This document shows, piece by piece, positions 12,787 through 26,113 of a stretch of DNA of 64,000 nt. Each line of letters opens with the position of its first letter. The stretch's first letter is position 1. Below the pieces are notes generated by a model. That model searched no databases, was not told the origin of the DNA, and saw nothing but the letters and a program-made list of their open reading frames with translations. The translations under genes and the position numbers were made by a program. Source of the stretch: Diphasiastrum complanatum (Eukaryota > Streptophyta > Lycopodiopsida > Lycopodiales > Lycopodiaceae); contig CM055093.1 of the NCBI GenBank assembly GCA_029204225.1, positions 1,723,155 through 1,787,154 of the forward strand. The letters are read 5' to 3'.

Positions 12787-13990
12787 TTACACAACGTCCT
12801 TGGAGTTAATTGCTTCGGCTAGGCTCTCTGGTTCTTCTGATGAAGTCCAGAATGATTGAAGTGCATACCTCTTAAGAACTGTCTGAGTCCGTGAGGATCT
12901 GTGGACGTTGGGTTGACCAGGATGCAATGATGCTTCTTCTTGAATTTCTTCAGATCTGTTCGAGCTAGCTAGGTCTGGTCTGATGACGAGTATTGTCGGC
13001 TGCTCGGCTTCTGTAGCTGTAGCTGCTTGTTCTATAAAAGGAACATCAACGTTGGAAGAATCCATGCTACGTAAAATAGGATGAAATGACATAGCATCGT
13101 TTATCGATGGTTGTTTAAAATCATAGTATGTATGTTCTTGAAATATTACATGCCTAGAGACAAATACTACATTGGTGGATGGATCATAAACTTTATAAGC
13201 TTTATGTTCATCAGGATAGCCAATGAAAATACATTTATTTGTCCTATGATCCAGCTTCTTTCTAAGTTGTTTAGAAATGTGAACAAAACATATCTGTTCT
13301 GCATGTAACAGGCTGTGGCAGTAGCTTCTGTCCAGAACTTCATAGTTAGGTGTGTTTGATGTAGCATGGATCTGGCTGAGTTGAGAAGAGTTCGATTCTT
13401 CCTTTCTGCAATTCTATTCTGTTGAGGTGAATAGGAAGTGGTGAACTGCTTCTAATACCATGTTCAGCCATGTAGTCGGACATCTTGTTAGAGATGTATT
13501 CGCTGCCACCATCAGTTCGGAGTGCTTTCACTTTTCTAGATGTTTGTGTCTCAGCCATGGCCTTGAATCTCTTGAAGCATTTGAAGGCTTGTGGTTAATG
13601 AACATGGTTGTAGACCATCTAGAGTAATCATTTATGAAAGTGATAAAATAGATTGCATCCTAATGACGGAGTTGGCATTGGACCACAGAGATCACTATGT
13701 ACAGTGCTTCAGGTTCTATCATCTTGAATGGTTCTTCATGATGGTGCAACTGCATATTATAAACATCCACTCATGGATCTATTTGTGAGATAGTGAAGAA
13801 TTGGCTTCGGTTGCTGTTTTAACAGCTTCAAGGTCTTCTTCTTCTTGAAACTATTTAATCCACTGCCTCAGATTATGATATCTCTTCTTTTCTGAGTTGA
13901 GATTTGGATACACCCATGATGCAATAGGTATATCTGTAGTTGGTACAGATTCGGTAGGTATTGGAGACAAATCAACCTTATTTGAATCCC
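12787..13990 (-). mobile_element. Copia fragment (integrase to linker), minus strand
   Basis: Read on the minus strand from high to low coordinates: an integrase core (RTDGGSEYISNKM, near 13.5 kb), the integrase end (FWTEATATACYMQNR, near 13.3 kb), then the acidic linker before reverse transcriptase (HRSSRTQTVLKRYALQSF, near 12.87 kb). Both ends are lost; several breaks. The family differs from Copia-A. Its left border abuts the Copia-B leader. Confidence 0.75.
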
Positions 13991-14249
13991 AAAAGATCAA
14001 TCGAGCATCAAGGATTGCACTTAGATCTATAAGATAGAATACTAGTACTCAATTCTAGCTTATTGGCATCTTAATTGGCAAGCGCACTTGAAAATCTCAC
14101 TCAAACTAGCAATTATGACCCCCATGGCTTGTCACACGTGTGAAAAGTATAGTACTTGATTCAGATCCAAACAAATGAACTCAAAATATTAGACAATAAT
14201 CATGCATCAAGGTGATTGCTTATGGTGATTGATTGATAGTGCTCATCAG
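13991..14249. other. Copia leader-like scrap
   Basis: Holds CACACGTGTG at 14133-14142 followed by aaaagtatagtactt, matching on the reverse strand the palindrome context seen in Copia-A and near 19063. Probably a scrap of a related minus-strand leader or LTR. No gene. Confidence 0.4.
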
Positions 14250-15625
14250 ATTATTGTCATTAGATAGTGCTCATAGTCGTTCGAAAACATTTCATGGCAG
14301 ATCACCTTTCCCGGCTACCCAATGCTGAAAAAGCAACTGCACCAGTCAACGATGATCTTCCTGATGCATGTCTTTTTCAGATTGATGCTACACCCTTATG
14401 GGTTGAGGAGATCACTCAGTTCCTAACAACAGGCAGACTCAAAGAAGGCCTAAATACGGCTGCAGAAAGAAAATTTCTGCTTAAAGTAGCGCCCTTTCAG
14501 TTAATAGCCGGACAACTTTACAAACGGGGCGTTGACGGTATTATCCAACGATGCGCTTATGAATCTGAGATATGACCTATCATATCTCAGGCTCATGAGG
14601 GCATTGGAGGTGGCCACTTCTCTGCTAAAGCCACAGCTAAGATTATCCTTCGCGTAGGATTGTGGTGGCCATCTTTGTTTAAAGACACATTTGTTGTCAT
14701 TAAAACATGTGATGTCTGTCAATGAGCCAAGAAAAATACAAAAGCAGACTTCACACCACTGACTCCCATTATAGAAGGCGAAGCCTTCCATAAGTGAAAA
14801 ATTGACTTTGTTAGACCAATCAGTCCAGCAGCAAAACATACCCAAGCCCGTTACATCCTCATAGCCACAGATTACGCCACTAAGTGGGTTGAGGCTCGGG
14901 CAACAAAGGACGCCAATGCAAAAATTGTCGTGCGTTTTCTTTATGAAAATATTATTACACGTTTTGGCTGTCCTATAGAGCTAGTTAGTGATTGCGGCAC
15001 GCATTTTTTAAATGCTGTCATTGATAATTTACTATGCCATTACCTTGTCGTTCACCGAAAGAGTACACCGTACTATCCTAGATGTAATGGCCAGGCCGAA
15101 TCAACTAACAAGACGATATGTAAAATTTTGACAAAGATAGTTGAAACCAGTCGCTCTAATTGGGAAACAAAACTTTTTTCAGCTATCTGGGCTTACCGCG
15201 CCACCCCGAAGAAAGCCACTGGGTGGGTTACCCCTTTCCACTTAGTGTATGGTCAAGAGACAGTAATGCCTGTAGAATTCTTAGTACCTTCGCTAAGAGT
15301 CATGGAAGCTTTTTCTACAGATCTCTGTGAAAAAGCTACAATGAGCAACGATTCAAGACTAGGCTATTTACGTTAGACCAGTTATGTGAGACAAGACTCA
15401 TATCTTATCATGCACAACTGGTTAACAAATGACGCCAAAAGGCCCGGCATGACCATCACTTACGCAATAAAGATCTACACTTAGGTGACCAGGTGCTCTT
15501 TATACATCAAAGAAACACCCAGAAAAATTGAAATTCCGAAGTGAGGGACCGTATGTTATTAATAAAATCTTTCCTAATGGTGCAGTCTAGCTACAAACAC
15601 TTGACGGAATACATGCTTCATCACC
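14250..15625 (+). mobile_element. Ty3/Gypsy fragment (RNase H end to integrase), Tat/Athila-like
   Basis: Plus-strand reading gives the end of RNase H (ADHLSRLPNAEKATAP, near 14.3 kb), a zinc-binding integrase head (GGHFSAKATAKIIL...WWPSL), and an integrase core with VSDCGTHFLN and YYPRCNGQAEST (near 15.0-15.1 kb), then WAYRATPKKATGWVTPFHLVYG. This vocabulary is typical of plant Tat/Athila Gypsy elements. No LTR is attached; several breaks. It sits between two Copia pieces and probably landed in, or was joined to, the minus-strand Copia at 15626. Confidence 0.85.
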
Positions 15626-18600
15626 TTCATTAGTTGCTTTCACAACATGCTCCATAGGGGTGTCAATCCCCTTACAATCTTTCATACCAAACTTTTCAAG
15701 AATGGAAGTAGCATACTTAGATTGACTTATGAAAGTACAATTGCTACTTCTAGACACTTCTATCCCATAAACTTTAGGAAGCCTAGATCTACCATCTTAA
15801 TCTCACTATATAAATCAACTTTCACTTTGCCTATGCCTTCATCATCATTTCCTATCATAATGATGTCATCAACATAAAGCACCAAAATGATGATCTTTCC
15901 TTCATTACATTTGAAATATAAAGAAGGTTCATAAGCACTTAGTACAAAGCCAAGGGAATAGAGAAAATCATGCAACCTAGAGTACCAAGCTCTAGGTGCT
16001 TGCTTCAAGCCATATAGGCTCTTCCTTAAGTAGCACACTTTCTGCTCCTCACCAACCTTGCAAATGTTTCTTCATAATCCAATCCTTTTACTTGAAGAAA
16101 TCCTTTAGCAACAAGCCTAGCCTTGTACTTACTAATAGATCCATCTTGATTGTACTTTATTCTATAAATCCACTTACATGCAAGTGGCTTCTTTGCTCTT
16201 GGAATATTTACAAGATTCCAAGTATGATTTTCTTTTAATGCATCATACTCTACTTGCATTGCATCTCTCCAAACTTTAGATCTATATGCTTCTTCAAAAG
16301 ATGATGGCTTTTCAAGCAATGTAACTAAGGAGTAAGAGGTAGAAGATGTAGAGTCTTCCTTTTGCTTTCCCTTGTCCACGTAGGTGAGCCTTGAGGGCTG
16401 GGCCTTGCTTCTTGTTGATCTTCTTGGCCGCCTTTGACTAGGATCTTTGTCTCCATCCTCGGGTTTGTCAAGATCCTCCTCGAGTTTGTCAAGATCCTCC
16501 TCGGGTTTGTCAAGATATTTAATGCACAATGGGTTAGATCCATTAGACAAGCTTTTAGCAAATTGTGACTCATCAAAAAGTACATCCTTGCTTACCTTTA
16601 CTTTCTTGGATATAGGGTCATATATCCTATAGCCCTTGCTATTTTCTCCATAGCCAAAAAAAATCCCTTTGAAGGAGGTAGCATCTTCTTTCCTTCTTGT
16701 CTCCAAAGGGATGTGGACATAACAAATACATCCAAAGATTTTAAAATCTTTTACATTGGGTTTCTTACCAAACAAAGCTTGATATGGTGAGATCCCATCA
16801 ATAGAACTACTAGGAAGTCTATTACACAAGTAATTAGCACAAGTTATAGCTTCTCCCCAAAATGAGATGGGAAGTGATGCATCAAGTCTTAAAGACTTTG
16901 CACATTCACATAGACTCCTATTTTTCGTCTTGGCCACTCCATTTTGTTGGGGGGTGTAGGAACAAGTGTATTGCAATTTAATGCCATTGATCTCACAAAA
17001 ATCTTTCATTTTATTGGAGGTGTATTCTCCTCCATTATCACATCTTAGTGCCTTGATGGAAGTACTAAGTTGCTTTTCAACTAGAGACTTGAACTTAATG
17101 AAAGCTTCATATACAAGACTTTTCTTTGATAGTAACTCAATCCATGTGAATCTAGTAGAATCATCTATAAATGCTCCATACATCAAGACACCTCCATTAC
17201 TTGCATGTGAAAAACTATGTACATCAGAATGTATGAGATCCAAGGGAGAGGGAGATCTTGATGAAGATATCTTGTAAGAAGATTTGTGTGACTTTGCAAG
17301 GCCACATGCCTCACACATCTTTCCACACTTTTTGAAAGCTTTTGGTAGGCCGAGAGCTAGTTCCTTGCTTGCCATTGACTCCATGGATTGAAGATTAGGA
17401 TGGCCTAATCTCTTATGCCAAAGCTCCACTTGAGATAGCTCCTCCCTAGCCAAGTTCACGCTTTCATTTGCAACATTAGCATCCAACTTGAAAAGTCTAC
17501 GTTGCTTAATGCCACTAGCTATGCACTTATCATTCTTCAAGATGGAATAAACTCCATTCTTGAAATGTACATCTAGTCCATTGTCGATTAATTGTCCTAC
17601 GCTAAGCAAGTTTCTTGAAATGGTAGGAACATACAAAACATTATCTAGATCTATCCTTTTAGATGTGCCTAAGCAAAGAGGAATAGATCCTATACCATCT
17701 ATCTTGCATTCTTGATACTAGCAGTGTATATTGACTTCTTAGAGTCATTACAAGAGAGAAGAGTAGAGAAATAATGCTTGTTAAAAGAATGTGGGAACTA
17801 GCTCCACTATCTATCCACCATGTGTCTTGACTTGAAGTTGGTGTAGATGCAACCATTAAGGATGTGTTGAATCCATCCTCATCTTCTTCCTCTTGAGCAA
17901 TGTTTCCTTGATCTCCATTTGCTTGTTGATTCTTCTTCAAGTAACATACTGAGGCAAAGTGTCCTTTCTTTCCACAAAAGAAACACTTGAGCTTTGTCTT
18001 GTTCTTTGGATGTTGTTTCTTCTTGCCTTTGGATGTAAAATTTGCTTTCTCCTCTCCTCCTGAGGTGTAGGATTCTAGTCTCCTCGACCACAAGAACATT
18101 GTGCAACTTTTCAATGGATGGAAGAGTGTCTTGAATAGAAAATGATTGGACCAAGTTGGTGAACTCATCACCTAGGCCATTCAATATGATTTGTACTAAC
18201 TCTTGATCTTGGATCTTTTCTCCTATAGCACTCAATTCCTTGTTAAGAGATTTGATCCTAAGGACATACTTTTGTCCACTCTCTCCACTTCCTTTCATGC
18301 TTTGAAAGACTTGATTCCTTAGCATGAGGATTCTTGAAGTGCTATTGGATTCATAGATACTCTTTAATGAATCCCAAGCCTCTTTTGATGAGGCACAAGA
18401 AGACACCTCCTTCAAGAGGTCATTGCATACATTCAACTTTATGCAATGTAGAGCTAATCTTGCTCTCTTCTTATATTTGGTTTGTTCTTGGGCAGCTTGA
18501 GGCTCTTCCTCAACTCCTAGAACTATGTCAAAGAGGTCATGGATCACTAGGAGTGATTCCATCCTCACTTTCCAAATGGAATAATTTGTGGAAGTGAGTC

Positions 18601-19150
18601 TCTCACTTGATTCCAACAAATAACCACCCATGGATGACATTGTAGAATAAATGCTCTTCTAAAATCACAAAGATTTATGAATTTTAAATATCTATGAAAA
18701 GCCTAAAGCTCACAAGATTTCCTATAGCCTTGTCTCTATCAAACTAGCACACAAACTTGAATGATACACAATTAGATCTTGACAAAAATTCCTAGCTTTC
18801 ACTCTCACAAATTTTTTTGCTTTACACTTTTCTTAGAGGTTTCATTTCAACTAAGGATCTGAACAGATCAGCCTTTTAGATCTGATCTTAAACTCCAAAA
18901 AGAAATGCTTCAATGATCCAAAACTCTATTTGGTCATAGGCATTAGCTAGATTGAATCTAGATCAATACTATGCCTCAAAAAGCACTAGATTTTGACTAG
19001 AATTGAGATTATAGGACCAAAAAACACAAGGTAACTTGAAATGAAAGTTGTTATATTGTTTCACATGTGTGAAAAGTACATACACAGCCTCCAAGTTGAT
19101 TTGATCCAAATAGAAACAAGCTATCACTTTAGATGAACTCGCCCTCACTA
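15626..19150 (-). mobile_element. Copia-C, minus strand, lacking its 3' part
   Basis: Gag starts MSSMGGYLLESSERLTSTNYS at 18640. A zinc knuckle (CFFCGKKGHFASVC, near 17.97 kb), protease (WWIDSGASSH, near 17.81 kb), pre-integrase HKRLGHPN (near 17.41 kb), integrase with YTPQQNGVA (near 16.94 kb) and the front of reverse transcriptase up to YVDD (near 15.86 kb) follow. The rest of reverse transcriptase, RNase H and both LTRs are absent. Three 21 bp repeats at about 16456-16520 encode a DLDKPEE heptad in the acidic linker. The leader at 18641-19150 has CACATGTGTG near 19063. Protein words are close to those of Copia-A, so it is a sister family. Broken, with a handful of breaks. Confidence 0.9.
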
Positions 19151-19309
19151 GTATTGGCCAAAAACCAATTTTGTCAATGATCTTTGTAAGAATTTGCACT
19201 TCACTGAGGTGCGAATGGTGTCGTGGTGATGGCATTTATGGACGTTGTCGTCTGGTTTCGGACAAGATGTGACGTGCCGGTTCGTTGAATTTTGAATTTG
19301 GAACGATCG

Positions 19310-19490
19310 AGATTGGAGTGGGTGCTCCGGTTGAGATTCAACAAGATGTGCCGGTCGAGTTTCAACAGGATGCACCGGTCGAGTTTGAAGAGGTCGCTCT
19401 GGTTGAGATTTTACAGAAGCGCTCCGGTTGAGATTCGATAGGTTTTTCGATCAAGATCTGATGGGGTGCTTCAGTCGAGATCTGACAGGG
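19310..19490 (+). repeat. Minisatellite of a 24-27 bp unit
   Basis: About six diverged units of the pattern ccggttgagattcaacaagatgtg lie between the Copia-C leader and the next Copia end. Read on the plus strand it gives a PVEIQQDVPVEFQQDAPVEF-like repeat for the first copies. It is directly followed by residues typical of the tail of Copia RNase H. Confidence 0.6.
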
Positions 19491-20759
19491 CAAGCCATTG
19501 TCCAAAGATCCATTTTACAAGTTAAGATATGCTCTTGGAATTGTAGATAGATGTACATTAGATTTGCCAAGTTAGAGTGAGGAGGAGTGTTGAAAATTGT
19601 CACTTCTCACTTGTCATTTTTTAATTGTAAATAAAGATCAATCATGAGTACAATGTTCATGATCTGATTTCACACGTGTGGAGCCTGTTCTCACGTGTGA
19701 AAGAAAGTATTTTTCATATTTGTAAATATCTACTTTGATTTTGTATCAATCGGGTCAAGTGTGAACATGATATGAGTAGTTTTTAGTCAAGTTGACTAGT
19801 CACCTAGGAGTTAGCTTATCCTTGCATGTGCATGAGTAAATGCTCCCACATGGCAAGTGGATGTTCACATGTGTGTATAGAGTTCTAGAAGATAAGAGTT
19901 GATCATTTTTCTTAGATCCTATTTTGTAGGAAATATTCCTATATTCTAGGAGACTAGCTTTTTGGATTTTAGCCGTATTCTAGAAGGTCAACTTTGGATA
20001 AGGATCAAGGATGGATCAAATGGATAGATCTGAGTGATGTGGCACTCTTCACACGTGTGAAGACTTGATGGACTATACCAGACTCGTGGAATTGTGATTT
20101 TATTGAATGATTGCTATCAAGAACCTATGTACTTGTTGTTTCAGGTGAAGGTCGTACAGTGGACAATACTCCACACGTGTGAGGCCGCTCTCACTTGTTT
20201 ATGAAGATTTGATCCATTGCTCTTGCTTAAATCTAAGTGTAGTGAATCTAGATCAAGATCTAAAGTGTAGAACTTGATAGATCCATTGATTAAGCAACCA
20301 ATAACTCTCTATGATTGTTAAGTACAATCATTAATGTCCTAAAAATGAAATTTTATCAATCCACGATCCTCCTTAACACAGTTATCACTGTTCTTCATAG
20401 TGTTCATTGTCTTTCTCATGTTAGTTGGGACAACTTTCCCCACAGAGTGGTATCAAAGCTGATAATTCATCAGAGCCATCCCCAACATCAGTTGGTATCA
20501 GAGCTCGGGTCTTTTTGGATTACTAGAGTCTAGGACATAAAAAGGAACTTATACGTTCTTGTTTTTTAGAACTAGTTTATATTTTGTTTGTGTCCAATCT
20601 CTGATATTCGATTACAATGGAAGGTCCAACCTCAGAGATCTGTTTGATCAACAAGTTCAACAGAGATGATTTTTACATGTATGGCAGTAACTTAGTACAA
20701 CATCTTTATTCTGAACTTTCTCTCTAAGAAAATGGAACTGAACTTCTATGTGTTTAGTT
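19491..20759 (+). mobile_element. Copia-E: element tail, LTR, primer site and gag start
   Basis: LTR 19588-20444 (857 bp, starts TGTTGAAAATTG, ends CCCCACA). To its left is a polypurine tract (gtgaggaggag, 19577-19587) preceded by a Copia RNase H tail (KPLSKDPFYKLRYALGIVD). To its right is a primer-like site TGGTATCAAAGC at 20448, and a gag-like start MEGPTSEICLINKFNRDDF at about 20617. An LTR with a tail on the left and a head on the right is the junction of a tandem pair made by LTR recombination. Four G-box words lie inside. Only this one LTR is present; fossil. Confidence 0.7.
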
Positions 20760-21050
20760 CTAGCATGAGTACGTGGGTTCAGAGATAGAGCTATGCAGCT
20801 CTGATTGTCGCACTAGAGTATTGTTGGACCGATGGGAATTGTAGATCCTATAGCAACCTTTTGAGCCAGATTATCTCCTTCACTACTAATGTAGCTGCAA
20901 CATATTCGGATTCTGTAGAGGACAATGAAATGCATTTTTATTTTCTTCTGTTCCATGAAATGGGTCCTCCTACAAGGAAACAAATGTAACCTTATGTGGA
21001 TTTTTTGGTGTCCATGTCTCCTTCCCAATCTAAACATGAATAAGTGATTA
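20760..21050 (-). mobile_element. Copia RNase H scrap, minus strand
   Basis: Minus-strand reading gives SSTESEYVAATLVVKEIIWLKRLL (in part), the conserved Copia RNase H block, near 20.85-20.93 kb, with flanking decayed words. Both ends lost. It abuts the plus-strand gag start of Copia-E. Confidence 0.7.
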
Positions 21051-21837
21051 GTGAAAGTGTAGCTTCTGTATTTACATTTGCTATTTATTTTTTCGTACCA
21101 CTAAATTGTAACAATCGTCATATGTGCATGTATCATGTCCTAGTCTTTTTAATAAACTTGATCACGCGCCATGAAACAACAATAAGCTACAAAAACTACC
21201 ATCCTGTATTGTTTAGGCTTTAGTCTTCGCTATTTCAAAATTGATCAACTTTCATTGAGTAATATAATACATCATGCTTATTTAGCTAGATTACAATGAA
21301 CTATTAGATACTTGGAGTTTAGTAATAGTATAGGATAATAAGCTTCAGCTGAATGATTACATGATGGTTGTAATTAAGAACAAGTTACGACGGTTGATAC
21401 GAAACTATAGTGGACACTTCAAACATTTGTTGTATGTTGGCCCTATGGCGAGAGTGACAAATCATCTTCACTTTTAAGATATCGAGTGTGGAGTGATTTA
21501 GTGAGAGATATGCAAGCATCTTAGGCCAATTAATATCAAGCAATGTTATCTATTGTTGCTATATGAGGACTACTAGTTTATAAAGTTGGTGAAAGTAGAT
21601 TATTTGTACATAATATAGTGAACTATAATTAGTCATCAATGGTTTGGCACCTTATTTTCTCATGTCACCAAATTTCATGCTTACAAATTTCCATACGTCA
21701 TAAATATGATAGCAATATGCCTTCATTTTCATCTAGGTTCTTAGAATGGTAAGTTGAGTTGTTGTTTTAATTTATATCCTCCATTTTGTTAGTGATAGTA
21801 ACTAGATGAATAAGTTAGCCATGTTATGACTTATTTA
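21051..21837. other. Non-coding stretch, nothing recognised
   Basis: AT-rich, no frame longer than about 40 codons, no LTR or terminal repeat seen. Confidence 0.5.
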
Positions 21838-22217
21838 CCTAACTAGGAAGACTATCTTAAATGCTCATCGGGTCGGGCTTATACACGTAGGAAGCCGGTG
21901 CCCTCACACTTATTGGTCCTAATTGTACATTGTATTGTGGTGGGGTCCACTGGGTAATGCTTGGCCAACAATAGATTTATTGGTGGGACCCACTCATTTA
22001 TTTATGTACAGGAAATACCCACAACAGGGTCCTCGGCCTAAAGTAGTGTGGGTCCCTCGGCACTTGCCTGCATTTGTGATGGAAGAGAGTTGTTGGTAGC
22101 TCGTTTATTGTTGGCGACATGGATGTTTCAGGAAAAGCGTGGATAGAGATCTCTTACGTAAAACTTGAGGCTTTATTGGATGATGGTCAACAGCAAGAAC
22201 TTGGACTTGCCAGATTT

Positions 22218-23076
22218 TTAATAATATCCATAGGAGTCTGGTGGCCATGCTAGATAACCTTGTTCATCGACAAATGGATAGTCGATACAATCCATCAGAG
22301 GATCCCAAGGTAAGGCTTGTTGATGGTGATCCTCGTAGACTGGCACAATTACTCCCAATGGCATTGGCGTGGTCTCTCTCAATTTGTAAGGTGGATAAGA
22401 TGTGCTTGTTTGACTTCTTTGTCTATCCAGATATTCGTGGTATGCTTGGACTTGAAGAATTTCATCAGCAGTCAATCTTACCAATTGAGGACAAGGTGTA
22501 GACATTGTAGGTTCTGATTCTTGTTGTACAATTGGCCGCTTTGGGCTTAAATTCGCTGGATTTGGCCTTTTAAGTATTGTTATACTCAGATTTGGCGTTG
22601 GTTTGGGGGTCTGTTGCATCGTGGGACCATCAGACTTTGGTTGAGTTGTGCTCATTGTTGATGCTGAAGCTGATTGCAACCTTAGGCTTTCCCTTGTCAT
22701 TGCACTTCTCCTTTGAAGGATGCGTGATTGTGCTATTTTGTGGATCTTGTGCTGAACTGCCTTCAAGTTGCTTCGTTGACACATGTTCTCTTTTTAACTC
22801 ATCACTAAGAAATCGTTGCAATGATTGCACTAGGAGACTTGGTAAAATCTGCTGGACTTCGTCATTTGCCAATTTCTTGACTTCCTCAATTATCATTGGC
22901 TTGATGGATTCTACCAGTTTTGTCTTCTGTGATGTTGTTGTCCTTTTGCCCGTGGGTGTGTCTTTGAACTTTGGGACTTTTGTTGAACTGCCCTCCTCTT
23001 CACTTGTTTCATAACCTGGTGGCACTAGGATTTTCCGTTTGTAGTACATTTTGTCTATGGGTGGGTTGGTCAACAT
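22218..23076 (-). pseudogene. Unrecognised Pro/Ser/Lys-rich open region in the Tat-like element
   Basis: Two overlapping minus-strand frames encode a protein rich in Pro, Ser, Thr, Gln and Lys with words such as ILVPPGYETSEEEGSS, VKKLANDEVQQILPSLL and RLTADEILQVQAYHEYLD. No zinc knuckle or catalytic motif is visible. Upstream (23.3-24.1 kb) decayed frames carry FPDETVQQYTIRLFNLL, a word resembling a retroelement gag. Best guess is the disordered tail of a gag-like protein; family not known. Fossil. Confidence 0.45.
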
Positions 23077-25413
23077 AGGTGCATATATATCGATCTACAT
23101 AAGCCAAATGCCTCCTAGCTATTTGTGAATTTCACATCGGACAATCTCGGCATAGATGATTAACTCCGCATTGTGCACAACAGGGTTCAAATGTTGATGG
23201 ATCCCCTCGATGTGGACATTCAGCTCGACGATGTTTTCCTTCGCATCCATATCATTTTAGCGAGTACAATATACCATCGCCTCTAAGTTGATAGGCATAC
23301 ACTGGGAATAGATTCTCCTTAGGATCTTTCACCAAATAAATTGGTAGGCTATTGTGGTCTTCCTTGGAGTTCGGAGACATGCAAGATGATATGACCAATA
23401 CTTCCACCTTGCCATTGGTTGTTGAAGAAACTCATCATTTACATGGATCAATTTGACATCCATCCCTTTGGTGAGCTCTTTGTCGACTTGATTCTGCTTG
23501 TGACCTTTGAACCGCTGGATCTTGTCGTCAAACTTGATGCTCTGCATTTTATCTTTGTAAGAAGTGTGTATTCTCGATTGGACATCTTGTTGGATGATCC
23601 TCAAAGCAGTATGTACATTGGCCTTTCTCAAGAAACTTTACTTCGCGAGCATGAGTTTGATGACAACCAAAACTTGAAGTATTGTGTTCGTGATCACTTG
23701 CTGCACATGATCCACTTGATTATGTTGCACTCCCTAATGATTTGTAGCCTTCCGCCTTTGTATGTTCGAGTACCATTTAACCTTCAGACTTTTCTGATTT
23801 CCCATCCGATATTTCTGTGTTTGAACAGGAGTGATCTACTCTCATCTCTAAGATAAGATTCTCCATAATGGCAGCATCTTGATAGATTTGTGACAATGAA
23901 GTGTAGGATGCGAACTTCTTCATACCATATTTGATCTTGTTGAGTAATCTGATATAGTAGTTCTACATTATGGTCTCTAGGCTTAGTAGATCATTATCTT
24001 TCAGCAGATTGAACAGTCGTATGGTGTATTGCTGAACTGTCTCATCAGGAAACATTTGAAATGAAGCTAATCTCACAAACTCGGTAGTCATGGCTGGAAT
24101 GCAGTTGTTGTGATGTAAGAAATTGCTTCAAGGGTTGTACAACTGTTGTGTCCCAATAATTCTTTTTTTTTTTTGAGATAACAAGAGAAGAAAAGTAGTC
24201 TAAGGCCAAAGATTGAGAGATGAAGAAACCAAGGAGAATATAACTATACTTAATCTGATAACAGCTCTGTCTCGTTCTGCGTTCAGATTTGTCTCAATAT
24301 TGCTATGCTTTTCTACATTCTGTCTGACTCTCTTATTGCTTACTCTGGTAATCTATTCTTAGTGAATTATTATTAGTCTAGTTGTTGACGAATAATATTT
24401 AGTCTTGGCTTTCGTGACTGATTATCAGTCGAGCTCAGTCTAGTTCTTCGCATTCACGACTAATAATTTGTCTAGTTGTTCGTGATGAATTATTCTTCTG
24501 ATGTTTTGTTGCTTAATGTTTGGCTACGTAATCAGATCGACCGTGATTTCTATTACTAACATTCTGTTCGTTTCTGATAGGCGTAGTCATGCTTAGGAAA
24601 AGAGTAATATAGCTCATTCCGCTGTGCACGAACACTTTCCGTTCGAGTTCGTTTCTCGTTTGAGTTTCGAGTTCGTTTCTTTTCGTGTTCGTTTCTTTTT
24701 AGAGCTATTTTTGTTTCTCACACTCACACTCTCCTTCGTCTTTCCCAACAATGCTAAGGTGCGAGAGTTACTTCCCTCATAATCCCACATAATCTCAAAA
24801 ATTTGCTTAAAAACCTCATTTACTTGGACAAAAATTGTAATTTATCTTACTAGGATGAGAGAGAACCCTCACAGGTCATAGGAGGAATTTATCTTAGACA
24901 GATAAAGTCAATCCTAGAGAGGTTTGGGTTAATTACAATTTTTGAGAGAGATTTTTCAATTTTTATGGGTTTTTTTACTATTTTTGGCAATTTTCTCTCA
25001 GATCCTAGAGAGAGAACCGTCGTCGAGCTGACATAGCTTTCTCTGATATAGATATTGCTAAATCCAGGTGGGCGAGGGTTAGTTCCTAGGGGGTGGAGAG
25101 AAAATACAATTTTTATGGGTTTTTAGCAATTTTTGCATTTTTTTTTTCTTGGGTTATGGAAGTGATTGGGTGCTTGGATATGAACCCTCCACCTCTCAAT
25201 CTCTCCCTGCAGTCTGTACAATCGAAAAATCATGAAAAAAATGACAAATCTAATTCCTAGTCCCCACTAAACTACCTTTCACTAACTCTAATAGACCACA
25301 AAATCAGATTTTTGGTGAATGAAAGGGTGAGAGAGAAGAAGAGAGTGAGAGAAAGCGGAAAAAAATGCGATGCGACGAGACGAGTGTGTGGCGCTCCCCG
25401 GCAACGGTACCAA

Positions 25414-26113
<700 letters not shown>

